Assembly (NCBI GenBank): GCA_026983815.1
Contig: JALSTJ010000237.1
Span: 1-10,701 of the forward strand
Length of the DNA: 10,701 nucleotides
Source: Flavobacteriales bacterium
GTDB taxonomy: Bacteria > Bacteroidota > Bacteroidia > Flavobacteriales > Flavobacteriaceae
Reading direction: 5' to 3'
In this document: positions 1 to 6,571 of the stretch, piece after piece
Numbering within the stretch: the stretch's first letter is position 1
Layout of the letters: every line of letters starts with the position of its first letter
The notes under the pieces: generated by a model
Told to the model about the DNA's origin: nothing
The model's input: only the letters and a program-made list of their open reading frames with translations
The model's database searches: none
Made by a program: the position numbers and the translations under genes

Positions 1-503
1 TTGTGAGTTTGATTTTTAATATCCACAGAAAGAATTCCACCACCTCTTTTTTTCATATTTTCTTGTAAAGGTTCAATGGCATTGAGAAAATATTTCTTGT
101 GGGTATAAAAAAATTCTTCAATCTTCATCGGATTTCCTTGGTATATAAAATGGATATGACCTGTTTTGATTGTCCCTAGGATTTGGGTTTTAAAACCTCC
201 ACGCTCCGACCAGAATTTTGCTGCTTTTGATGATGCAGCAATTACAGAACTTTCTTCAGTTACCATAGGAATGGTATAATATTCCCCATCAATCAAAAAA
301 TTGGGTGAAACCGCATAGGGAAGATAAAAGTTACTGATAGCATTTTCTATGAAACCATCATGCAATTTTTGCAATTCTAGGTCGGAATTCCAATATTTTG
401 ATAAAATTTCTGCAGCTGATACATCCTTTTTAAAATAGTGTTCTATCAACCAGTTAATCTTTTGTTGTTTGGTAAGTTTGGAAAATCCTGTAACTTTGCT
501 CAT
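1..503 (-). CDS. mvaA: Hydroxymethylglutaryl-CoA reductase, class II (partial, 5' part)
   Basis: This is the first 167 codons of a gene that runs off the left edge. Class II HMG-CoA reductases interconvert HMG-CoA and mevalonate using NAD(P)H; in Bacteroidota this step supplies isoprenoids through the mevalonate pathway. By hand translation the protein begins MSKVTGFSKL. It carries the family's ENxIxxFxLPxxV segment (residues 53-65) and the block PMVTEESSVIAA (79-90). By comparison with the Pseudomonas mevalonii enzyme, the second Glu of that block (E84) is the catalytic acid. A GGF turn follows at 102-104. The catalytic Lys, Asp and His lie beyond the window. The ATG at 503 is the only sensible start and gives the N-terminal length expected for the family. 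The gene is divergent from coaX, with 35 bases between the start codons. I found no consensus promoter for it there. Low GC matches the rest of the window. Confidence 0.92.
   Translation of the reverse strand, partial: MSKVTGFSKLTKQQKINWLIEHYFKKDVSAAEILSKYWNSDLELQKLHDGFIENAISNFYLPYAVSPNFLIDGEYYTIPMVTEESSVIAASSKAAKFWSERGGFKTQILGTIKTGHIHFIYQGNPMKIEEFFYTHKKYFLNAIEPLQENMKKRGGGILSVDIKNQTH
468..498 (+). promoter_or_regulatory. Bacteroidetes-type promoter for coaX
   Basis: TTTG at 468-471 is followed by exactly 19 bases and then TAACTTTG at 491-498. This matches the Bacteroidetes housekeeping sigma pattern (-33 TTTG, -7 TAnnTTTG). Transcription would begin near 502-503, about 36 bases before the coaX ATG. 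The site lies inside the first codons of the divergent HMG-CoA reductase gene. Confidence 0.6.
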
Positions 504-538
504 CTCATTTTTTTAAAACTGCAAGATAATAAAGATTG

Positions 539-1276
539 ATGAATTTAGTTATAGATATTGGGAATACACGAGTCAAATCAGCAATTTTTGATCATAAAAA
601 TCAGATAATTGAAAGTCTTAGTTTTACTCACGAAAAAGCTATTCGCGAAATAAAATTCTTGATTCAAAAAAATCATCCCAAAAATGCTTTGATATCGGAA
701 GTTGGAAAAAGAATAGAAGGATTGGAGAAATTATTTGAACAAAATAACATAAATTTTTTCTATCTCAATACACATTTAAAATTACCTTTTGAAAACCGGT
801 ATCAAACTTCCCAAACTTTGGGAGCAGACAGAATTGCTTTGGTTTCGGGAGCTATATTCCGGCAACCTCAAGGTAATAAATTGATAATTGATGCCGGCAC
901 ATGCATAACTTATGATTTTATTGATGAAAATAATATTTATCACGGCGGAGCAATTTCACCCGGTATCAATTTGAGGTTCAAAAGTTTACACAGTTATACT
1001 GATAAATTACCTTTATTACAAGCATCAAAAATAGAAAATATTGAATTGATAGGTTCAAGCACAAATGATTCCATAATTTCAGGAGTTTTATATGGAATTA
1101 TCAATGAAATTGAAGGTTTTATTGTTAAATATAACTTAAAATACAAAAATTTAACGGTTTTTTTAACAGGTGGAAGCCAAAAAGTTTTGGATAGATACAT
1201 AAAAAATAAGATATTTGTCAATTCAAAATTCCTTTTATTGGAAGGAATGAATTATATACTAAATTTGAACAAATAA
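539..1276 (+). CDS. coaX: Type III pantothenate kinase
   Basis: Phosphorylates pantothenate with ATP, the first committed step of coenzyme A synthesis, in the cytosol. The 245-residue protein has the ASKHA-fold signatures of CoaX: the first phosphate loop DIGNTRVK (6-13); GADR (95-98), whose Asp is the expected catalytic base; the second phosphate motif IIDAGTC (116-122); GGAISPG (136-142); and TGG near the C terminus (210-212). Length is typical of the family. I chose the ATG at 539, which puts the first phosphate loop almost at the N terminus; the TTG just before it, at 536, would add one Met and has no support. It is the first gene of a dense rightward run, followed after 3 bases by an outer-membrane protein gene. 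CoaX enzymes are generally not feedback-inhibited by CoA and need a monovalent cation; this is family knowledge, not visible here. Confidence 0.95.
   Translation: MNLVIDIGNTRVKSAIFDHKNQIIESLSFTHEKAIREIKFLIQKNHPKNALISEVGKRIEGLEKLFEQNNINFFYLNTHLKLPFENRYQTSQTLGADRIALVSGAIFRQPQGNKLIIDAGTCITYDFIDENNIYHGGAISPGINLRFKSLHSYTDKLPLLQASKIENIELIGSSTNDSIISGVLYGIINEIEGFIVKYNLKYKNLTVFLTGGSQKVLDRYIKNKIFVNSKFLLLEGMNYILNLNK
1238..1267 (+). promoter_or_regulatory. Possible internal promoter before the outer-membrane protein gene
   Basis: TTG at 1238-1240, 19 bases, then TAAATTTG at 1260-1267, inside the last codons of coaX. It fits the -33/-7 pattern, but the predicted start point near 1271-1272 would leave a leader of only about 8 bases before the ATG at 1280. 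It may be chance in AT-rich DNA. Confidence 0.28.
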
Positions 1277-1279
1277 TTT

Positions 1280-2527
1280 ATGAAATTAAAAATCAGAGTT
1301 TTAATCATTATATTTTTGGTGTCTTCCCGTGTAATATTTGCTCAAGACGGTTCACCTTCACCCTATTCTTTTTTTGGCTTGGGCGATACTTCTTTTGATG
1401 GGACCGCCGGAAGCATTGCCATGGGACATACTTCCATTTATACCGACAGTCTTCATTATTTTATAAACAATCCGGCATCTTTGGCACAATTGAAATATGT
1501 CAATTTGACTTTAGGCATTAAAAATGCATTTATAAACCAAGAGGACTATCAAGCTAAAGTTTGGACTTCAACCCATCATGTCAATTATTTTGCATTAGGA
1601 TTTCCCATTGGAAAAAAAATAGGCATTGGTTTTGGAATTTTACCGGAAACTTCATCAAAATATAATATTTATACCAAAAAAGCTGAAGGAGTCTATAGTT
1701 TTCAAGGCGCCGGCGGTTTGTCTCGTTTGTTTTTGACAGGAGCATATAAAATTACTTCCGAGTTTTCTGCAGGAATTGAATATCAATATCATTTTGGTTT
1801 TTTACAACATGATTATATTTGGGTTCCCAATAACAGTTCAACTTATACCAGAGATAATAATTATGAAGATTTCAAAGGACAAACATTTAAATTATCTTTG
1901 AACTTTCAAAAGAATTTTAAGAAAAGAAAATATATCAAAATCAATCTTAATCACAGACTTCAAACCCAATTACAAACTCATTTTTATGGAAATATCCGTT
2001 TAATAAGAATTGTGCAAAATGGAGAATATCCTGTATCTGAAGATAAAAAGCCCGATGCAGATGCGCAAATCAATCTTCCTTCATTGACAACATTCGGATT
2101 GGGTTATGGAGAAAGGAACAAATGGTTTTTGGGAACGGAGTTTTCTTATGAGAATATGAAAGATTTCAACAATCCGTTTTATGATCCTTCTTTTGTTTCA
2201 TATAAAAACAGCTATTCATTCAAACTTGGTGGGCTTTACAAACCCGAATACAATTCCATTACAAGTTATTGGAAACGAGTAACTTATAAAGCGGGGGCTT
2301 TTTATAAAGCTACCGGATTAAATATATATGGAAAAGATATTCAGGATTTTGGCATAACTTTTGGAATAGATTTACCGGGATTGAAATCGATTTCCAATTT
2401 AAACTTAGGAATGGAACTTGGTAGAAGGGGATATAAAACAAATAATTTGGTTCAAGAAAATTATTTTAATTTACATATCAGTTTATCATTAAATGATCGA
2501 TGGTTTATCAAAAGAAAAATCAATTAA
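1280..2527 (+). CDS. Outer-membrane beta-barrel protein of unknown function, coaX-linked
   Basis: A 415-residue exported protein. Residues 1-21 form a signal peptide (basic start, hydrophobic core, ending VIFA before Q22). The mature protein begins with the SPYSFFGLGD motif (27-36), seen at the N terminus of many Bacteroidetes outer-membrane proteins. The rest alternates polar and aromatic or hydrophobic residues with frequent Gly, as in amphipathic beta strands (for example GIGFGILPETSSKYN and FGLGYGERNKWFLGTEF). An early NNPASLAQL segment resembles FadL/PorV-like barrels, where NPA motifs are common, but I cannot place it in a named family. The C terminus ends in strand-like sequence followed by a short basic tail. 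It follows coaX by 3 bases and precedes a TPR protein gene by 13, so the three are probably cotranscribed. From memory, similar proteins sit after coaX in other flavobacteria. No function can be assigned. Confidence 0.82.
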   Translation: MKLKIRVLIIIFLVSSRVIFAQDGSPSPYSFFGLGDTSFDGTAGSIAMGHTSIYTDSLHYFINNPASLAQLKYVNLTLGIKNAFINQEDYQAKVWTSTHHVNYFALGFPIGKKIGIGFGILPETSSKYNIYTKKAEGVYSFQGAGGLSRLFLTGAYKITSEFSAGIEYQYHFGFLQHDYIWVPNNSSTYTRDNNYEDFKGQTFKLSLNFQKNFKKRKYIKINLNHRLQTQLQTHFYGNIRLIRIVQNGEYPVSEDKKPDADAQINLPSLTTFGLGYGERNKWFLGTEFSYENMKDFNNPFYDPSFVSYKNSYSFKLGGLYKPEYNSITSYWKRVTYKAGAFYKATGLNIYGKDIQDFGITFGIDLPGLKSISNLNLGMELGRRGYKTNNLVQENYFNLHISLSLNDRWFIKRKIN

Positions 2528-2540
2528 TACATTAAATATT

Positions 2541-3923
2541 ATGAAAAGGATTTACATTTTATTCGGAATTTTATTCTTAAGCTCAGTTGGATTAAAAGCA
2601 CAGGAAACCAAACCTTGTGATGTAAACTTAAGCTTAGAACATGATTATGCAAAATCAGGAAAATACCGCGAAGCTTTACCCTATTGGGAAAAAGTTTATA
2701 CAAGTTGTCCCAAACAAAGCGAAGCCGTTTATACCGATGGTTCCAAAATTTATAAATATTTCTACAAGAAAGCCTTAAAAAGCAAAGATCAAGCTAGTGC
2801 AGAGAAATATTATAATAAATTGATAGAAATATACAACAATTGGGAAAAAAACTTTCCTAATACAAAATACATTGGAAAGATTTATCAAGATAAGGGCTTG
2901 CTAATGTTGGATTCTAAAAAAGCTTCTAAAGAAGAATTATATAAAATATTCAACAAAGGATTTACCAAAGGACGTAATCTATTTACCAACCCTAAAGCTT
3001 TATACGCTTACTTCAAAAGTGCAGTATATATGTATAAAAACAATAAAATCAGTTTTGAAGATTTGATCAAAACCTATGATGAAGTTCAAGATGCCATGAA
3101 TAAAGCCATAGTAAAATATACTAAAACTATGGAAAACTTACAACAAAAAGAAGAAAAAGGAGAACTTCTAAAATCAGAAAAGAGAAAGCTTAAAGCTGTT
3201 AAAACAAATATTCCTGTTTACACAGTAGTTTCTAAAAACATGGATAAAATTCTAGGTGAATTGGGAGATTGTGGACACTTGGTTCCTTTATATAAAAAGA
3301 AATTTGAAGCTAATAAAAATGATACAGCATGGCTAAAAAAAGCTGCTAGAAACTTAAGTAAAAAAGATTGTTCAAATGATCCTATTTTTGCCAAATTGGT
3401 TACGCAATTGGACAAAATTGAACCTTCTTACAGTTCGGCTTATTATTTGGGAATATTAAATAAGAAAAAAGGTAAATTATCTACCGCTGAAAATTATTTA
3501 AAAAAAGCAGTTAGCTTAACTTCGGATGCTTATGAAAAAGCAAAAGCTTATTATCTATTGGCAAAAATAGCCAAGAAAAAAGGAGCAAAAGCTCAAGCCC
3601 GTTCTTATGCATATTCTGCTTTGAAATATAAACCTTCAATGGGTTCTGCTTATCTTCTGATTGCCAATTTATATGCCAGTAGTGCCAATAGTTGTGGCAA
3701 AACAACCTTCAACAAATTAGCAACCTATTGGTTAGCAGCTCAAATGGCTGACAAAGCTGCAGCAGTTGATCCCGCACTTGCCAAACATGCAAGAAAAGTT
3801 GCGGCAAATTATAGAAGTAAAGCTCCTACAAAATCTCAAATTTTCATTGAAGGAAAAGCCGGAAAAACTATCCAATTGAATTGTTGGATTGGACAAAGCG
3901 TTAAAGTCCCTACAATAAAATAG
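2541..3923 (+). CDS. Secreted tetratricopeptide-repeat protein
   Basis: A 460-residue protein, probably periplasmic or attached to the outer membrane. The ATG at 2541 was chosen because it gives a clean signal peptide (MKRIYILFGILFLSS..., cleaved near KA-Q21); the upstream ATG at 2493 lies inside the previous gene and would bury that peptide. TPR-like helices occur at about 34-60 (YAKSGKYREALPYWEKVY) and at 298-368 (YYLGILNKKKGKLSTAENYLKKAV, then the next pair). Between them lies a long Lys-rich helical region with a charged, coiled-coil-like stretch near 195-222. The C terminus has a non-TPR tail with NCWIGQSVKV (447-456) that I recognise from flavobacterial homologues next to lptC. Four Cys in the mature part (26, 56, 244, 277) could form disulfides. 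The probable role is as a protein-binding scaffold in envelope assembly, with partners unknown. The next gene, lptC, starts 5 bases on. Confidence 0.85.
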   Translation: MKRIYILFGILFLSSVGLKAQETKPCDVNLSLEHDYAKSGKYREALPYWEKVYTSCPKQSEAVYTDGSKIYKYFYKKALKSKDQASAEKYYNKLIEIYNNWEKNFPNTKYIGKIYQDKGLLMLDSKKASKEELYKIFNKGFTKGRNLFTNPKALYAYFKSAVYMYKNNKISFEDLIKTYDEVQDAMNKAIVKYTKTMENLQQKEEKGELLKSEKRKLKAVKTNIPVYTVVSKNMDKILGELGDCGHLVPLYKKKFEANKNDTAWLKKAARNLSKKDCSNDPIFAKLVTQLDKIEPSYSSAYYLGILNKKKGKLSTAENYLKKAVSLTSDAYEKAKAYYLLAKIAKKKGAKAQARSYAYSALKYKPSMGSAYLLIANLYASSANSCGKTTFNKLATYWLAAQMADKAAAVDPALAKHARKVAANYRSKAPTKSQIFIEGKAGKTIQLNCWIGQSVKVPTIK

Positions 3924-3928
3924 TTTTT

Positions 3929-4492
3929 ATGTTCCGGAACAAACACATGCATACAAGCATTGCCGTTGTATTTTCAATGGCAATGCTTTTTTTTTCCTGT
4001 TCCAATGATGAACTAAAAACATCGCGTTTATATCCCGAAAACGCAGATATTCCCCAATCGGAAACAATAAATTTTAAACTCAATTACACACTCAATGGAG
4101 AAAGCGTTTTGGAACTTACTGCACCACTGATGCAAGATTTTAGCAATAAAGAACGTTTCAAGTTTCAATATTTTCCCAAAACTTTTAGAGTTGTTCTTAC
4201 AAATAAAAACGGAGATATTACTACCATCACCGCTGACAAAGCATATATTTACAAAAATCCTTCCCTGATGGAACTCATCGGAAATGTAATCATTCATGAC
4301 GACAAAGGAGCTTCTTTGAAAACCAATCATCTTTTTTGGGATGAAAAAAATAATCATATCTTTGGTGAAGATAAAACCATTCTCAAACAAAATGATGAAA
4401 TGATTTCGGGAACCGGATTTGATTCAAGTTTGGATTTCAAAAATGTAAGAATAAACCAAATTAGTGGAAGATTGAAAATTAAAGAAAAATAA
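3929..4492 (+). CDS. lptC: LPS export periplasmic protein LptC (lipoprotein form)
   Basis: LptC links the inner-membrane LptBFG ABC transporter to the periplasmic LptA bridge that carries lipopolysaccharide to the outer membrane. This 187-residue protein shows the Bacteroidetes form: a lipoprotein-like signal peptide (about 9-23, ending LFFS before Cys24); PQSETINFKLNYT (42-54); APLMQDFSNKERF (65-77), then a YFPKTFRV segment; ITADKAYIY; a GNVIIHDDKGASLKTNHLFWD stretch cut here as GNVIIHDDKG plus TNHLFWD; and a final GTGFDSSLDFKN block. These strands make the beta-jellyroll. The lipobox has Phe at -3, which is unusual but tolerated in this phylum. Start at 3929; M7 (3947) is an alternative. 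It follows the TPR gene by 5 bases and precedes a ChaN-like gene by 5. A terminator-like hairpin lies over the signal-peptide codons (separate entry). Confidence 0.9.
   Translation: MFRNKHMHTSIAVVFSMAMLFFSCSNDELKTSRLYPENADIPQSETINFKLNYTLNGESVLELTAPLMQDFSNKERFKFQYFPKTFRVVLTNKNGDITTITADKAYIYKNPSLMELIGNVIIHDDKGASLKTNHLFWDEKNNHIFGEDKTILKQNDEMISGTGFDSSLDFKNVRINQISGRLKIKEK
3955..3995 (+). terminator. Intrinsic terminator or attenuator inside the lptC signal-peptide region
   Basis: AAGCATTGCC (3955-3964) pairs perfectly with GGCAATGCTT (3979-3988). The stem extends inward by a G-U pair (3965/3978) and TTG/CAA (3966-3968/3975-3977), closing on a 6-base loop (3969-3974). A run of nine Ts (3987-3995) begins at the base of the stem. 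By shape this is a strong rho-independent terminator on the plus strand. It begins about 32 bases after the stop of the TPR gene, which would be normal spacing for a terminator, but it also begins 27 bases downstream of the first base of the lptC ATG and is translated as the hydrophobic signal core. Whether it terminates, attenuates or is only a by-product of hydrophobic codons cannot be settled from sequence. Confidence 0.6.
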
Positions 4493-4497
4493 ATAAT

Positions 4498-5379
4498 ATG
4501 AAAAGAAAATTGTATGTTGTTATAATTTTATTCTGGACACTTATACATCATGTGCAAGCGCAAAAAGCGGTAAATTTCAAAATTTTTAAAGCCAACGGTC
4601 ATAAGACTTCCTACAAAAAACTTCTTAAAAAAGCTGCACAAGCAGATATTGTTTTCTTTGGAGAAGAACATGACAACCCGATTGCTCATTGGTTTGAAAT
4701 TAAATTGACCAAAGATTTATATAAAAAAACCAAAGGAAATATCATTATGGGAGCAGAAATGCTGGAAACCGATAATGCACAAGCTTATACAGATTATTTG
4801 AAAGGAAAAATAACTTATAAAAAATTGAAAAAGGAAGCGAGATTATGGCCCAATTTCAAAACCGATTACAAACCACTTTTGGATTTTGCTAAAGAAAAGA
4901 ACATCCGTTTTGTGGCAACCAATATTCCCCGTCGATATGCTTCCAGAGTTTTTCATGGTGGATTTAAAGCCTTAGATACGATTAGCAACAAGGAAAAAGC
5001 ATGGATAGCCCCACTTCCCATAAAATATGATTCCACTTTAACTTCCTATGTTGCCATGATCAAAATGGAACATGTGAAATATATGCCAAAAAAAATGCAA
5101 AAAAATATGCCCAAAGCTCAAGCCGTCAAAGATGCAACTATGGCATATAATATTTTGAAAAATTATCAAAAAGGAAATATTTTTATTCATTTCAATGGAA
5201 GTTACCATTCAAATAATAAACAAGGAATTGTATGGTATATCAAACAAAAAAATCCCAAATTAAAAATTATGACCATTGATGTGGAAACACAGGAACAATT
5301 GAAAAAATTAAACCCAAAACATCTGAATAAAGCTGATTTTATTATCATTGTAGACCAAGACATGCCCCGTTCTTATTAA
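4498..5379 (+). CDS. Secreted ChaN-like (haem-binding / Tiki superfamily) protein
   Basis: A 293-residue protein with a signal peptide (1-21, cleaved near QA-Q22) and no lipobox Cys, so it is predicted to be periplasmic or secreted rather than lipid-anchored like Campylobacter ChaN. The body matches the ChaN / Cofac_haem_bdg type (EreA-ChaN-Tiki superfamily): FFGEEHDNPIAHWFE (53-67), MGAEMLE (84-90), a PLLDFAKEKN helix, and the C-terminal HFNGSYHS (231-238). The two G-x-x-H motifs, GEEH (55-58) and GSYH (234-237), with E87/E90, are arranged like the metal-binding residues of Tiki-type hydrolases. ChaN itself was described as a haem-binding iron-regulated lipoprotein. The role here could be haem binding or a hydrolase; the sequence does not decide. 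It is very Lys-rich. It lies 5 bases after lptC and 2 bases before rnhA, almost certainly in one operon. Confidence 0.82.
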   Translation: MKRKLYVVIILFWTLIHHVQAQKAVNFKIFKANGHKTSYKKLLKKAAQADIVFFGEEHDNPIAHWFEIKLTKDLYKKTKGNIIMGAEMLETDNAQAYTDYLKGKITYKKLKKEARLWPNFKTDYKPLLDFAKEKNIRFVATNIPRRYASRVFHGGFKALDTISNKEKAWIAPLPIKYDSTLTSYVAMIKMEHVKYMPKKMQKNMPKAQAVKDATMAYNILKNYQKGNIFIHFNGSYHSNNKQGIVWYIKQKNPKLKIMTIDVETQEQLKKLNPKHLNKADFIIIVDQDMPRSY

Positions 5380-5381
5380 AA

Positions 5382-5879
5382 ATGTCAAAAAACAACCAAA
5401 AAATATTAATTTATACAGATGGTTCATCCTTAGGAAACCCGGGTCCGGGCGGATATGGAATTGTTATGAAAACATCCGATGGTAGTTTGGAAAAAAAATT
5501 TTCAAAAGGTTTTAAAAAAACCACCAATAATCGCATGGAGCTCCTTGCTGTTATTGATGCTTTGAAAAAAATTAAAGATAATAATATCCCGATAGAAATC
5601 TATTCCGATTCAAAATATGTAGTGGATGCAATTAATAAAGGATGGTTGAACAAGTGGGTTTCCGAAAGATTCAGAAAAACTAAAAATCCCGATTTGTGGA
5701 AAGAATTTCTCAGAGTTTCCAAGAATTTGGATTATACGATTCATTGGATCAAAGGGCATAATAAACATCCGGAAAATGAATTGTGTGATAAACTCGCTGT
5801 TCAAGCAGCAAAATCCAAAAATTTAAATAGAGACAAAGGTTTTGAAGGTGATAATAATGGAATTCAAACCTTGTTTTAG
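5382..5879 (+). CDS. rnhA: Ribonuclease HI
   Basis: Cuts the RNA strand of RNA-DNA hybrids (R-loops, primer remnants) in the cytosol, with Mg2+. All active-site residues of bacterial RNase HI are present in the 165-residue protein: D13 in YTDGSSLGNPGPGG (11-24), E53 in NNRMELLAV (49-57), D76 in YSDSKYV (74-80), H126 in the WIKGH segment and D136 in HPENELCDKLA (129-139). The basic substrate-handle region around GWLNKW (87-92) is also present. It is slightly longer than the E. coli enzyme (155) because of a short C-terminal tail rich in Asn, Asp and Gly. It starts 2 bases after the ChaN-like gene, so translation may be coupled. Its TAG stop (5877-5879) overlaps the stop of the opposing TonB-like gene. 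I see no link to the envelope theme of its neighbours. Confidence 0.97.
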   Translation: MSKNNQKILIYTDGSSLGNPGPGGYGIVMKTSDGSLEKKFSKGFKKTTNNRMELLAVIDALKKIKDNNIPIEIYSDSKYVVDAINKGWLNKWVSERFRKTKNPDLWKEFLRVSKNLDYTIHWIKGHNKHPENELCDKLAVQAAKSKNLNRDKGFEGDNNGIQTLF

Positions 5880-6571
5880 TAAAAATTATAAGTAATTATA
5901 CCCTTTTGAAATTTCGGTGCAGTGCTATCCGAATTAAAATAACTTTCATAAGCCGCCGCTATAGCCGTGTCAATCAAGCATTCATAAGTGGCTGTAGATT
6001 TCTTTTTATTATATTTAGCACTAACCACATTACCTTCTCTGTCCACTTCAATATCCAAAACTACCAAACCTTTCATATCGTCAGGACATGTATATAGTGG
6101 ATTGGCAATAAAAATATCCCGACGGTTTTTGATAAAATATTCAATATTACTCCTTCCGGTAAAACGGGTTTCTTTTTTATTATTATTGTCTTTTTTAGGT
6201 TTTTCTTCATTTTGATCCCCGGATTTAATTTTTAACATCTCCTGCCGCTTTTGTTCAAAAGTTTTTATTTTTTCTTCCTGATCTTTTCTAAACTCTTCAA
6301 AACTTTTGTCTTCCTGAAGCATATTGGAAGCCCTATTAGTGCCGATATTATTTTTTAATGCATCTTTTATATCAGGAATTTTGATATCTTCTTGCGGCTT
6401 TAATTCTTCAAAATCAAAATCATCATCAACAAAATTTACAGAATAAGTAGGTTCAACCGGAGGTTCCTTAAATCCAATATGAAACAATAAAACAAAGATT
6501 ATCAACTCTATTAATAAACTGACAATCAATGCTTTTTCAAGATGTGTTAATTTAATACTTTTCGATTTCAT
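5876..6571 (-). CDS. TonB/TolA-like energy-transducer-type envelope protein
   Basis: A 231-residue single-pass inner-membrane protein. It has a short basic cytosolic N terminus, one membrane helix (about 13-33), a brief Pro/Glu-rich stretch (35-68), a long charged, Lys/Glu/Gln-rich helical segment (about 86-136) and a C-terminal domain (about 139-231). The C-terminal domain reads like the TonB/TolA C-terminal fold used in Bacteroidetes: YTCPDDMKGLVVLDIEVD, cut here as YTCPDD and VVLDIEVDREGNV, then STATYECLIDTA and a final QKGIITYNFY. C162 and C198 could form a disulfide. It lacks the X-Pro repeats of classical TonB; the charged helical spacer is more like TolA. The expected role is coupling the inner-membrane proton motive force to outer-membrane receptors or to envelope constriction, but no ExbB/D or TolQ/R gene is nearby. 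Its start overlaps the end of truB by 20 bases and its stop overlaps the rnhA stop. Confidence 0.78.
   Translation of the reverse strand: MKSKSIKLTHLEKALIVSLLIELIIFVLLFHIGFKEPPVEPTYSVNFVDDDFDFEELKPQEDIKIPDIKDALKNNIGTNRASNMLQEDKSFEEFRKDQEEKIKTFEQKRQEMLKIKSGDQNEEKPKKDNNNKKETRFTGRSNIEYFIKNRRDIFIANPLYTCPDDMKGLVVLDIEVDREGNVVSAKYNKKKSTATYECLIDTAIAAAYESYFNSDSTAPKFQKGIITYNFY

Noticed and set aside
994..1221. Antisense reading frame within coaX as a small gene
   Set aside because: Shadow of an AT-rich real gene; no signal, domain or start context.
2493..2540. Upstream ATG at 2493 as the start of the TPR protein gene
   Set aside because: It lies inside the previous coding sequence and would place 16 polar residues before a clear signal peptide that starts at 2541.
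3383..3390. TATTTTTG inside the TPR gene as a promoter for lptC
   Set aside because: No -33 TTG at 19 bases, and more than 500 bases from lptC.
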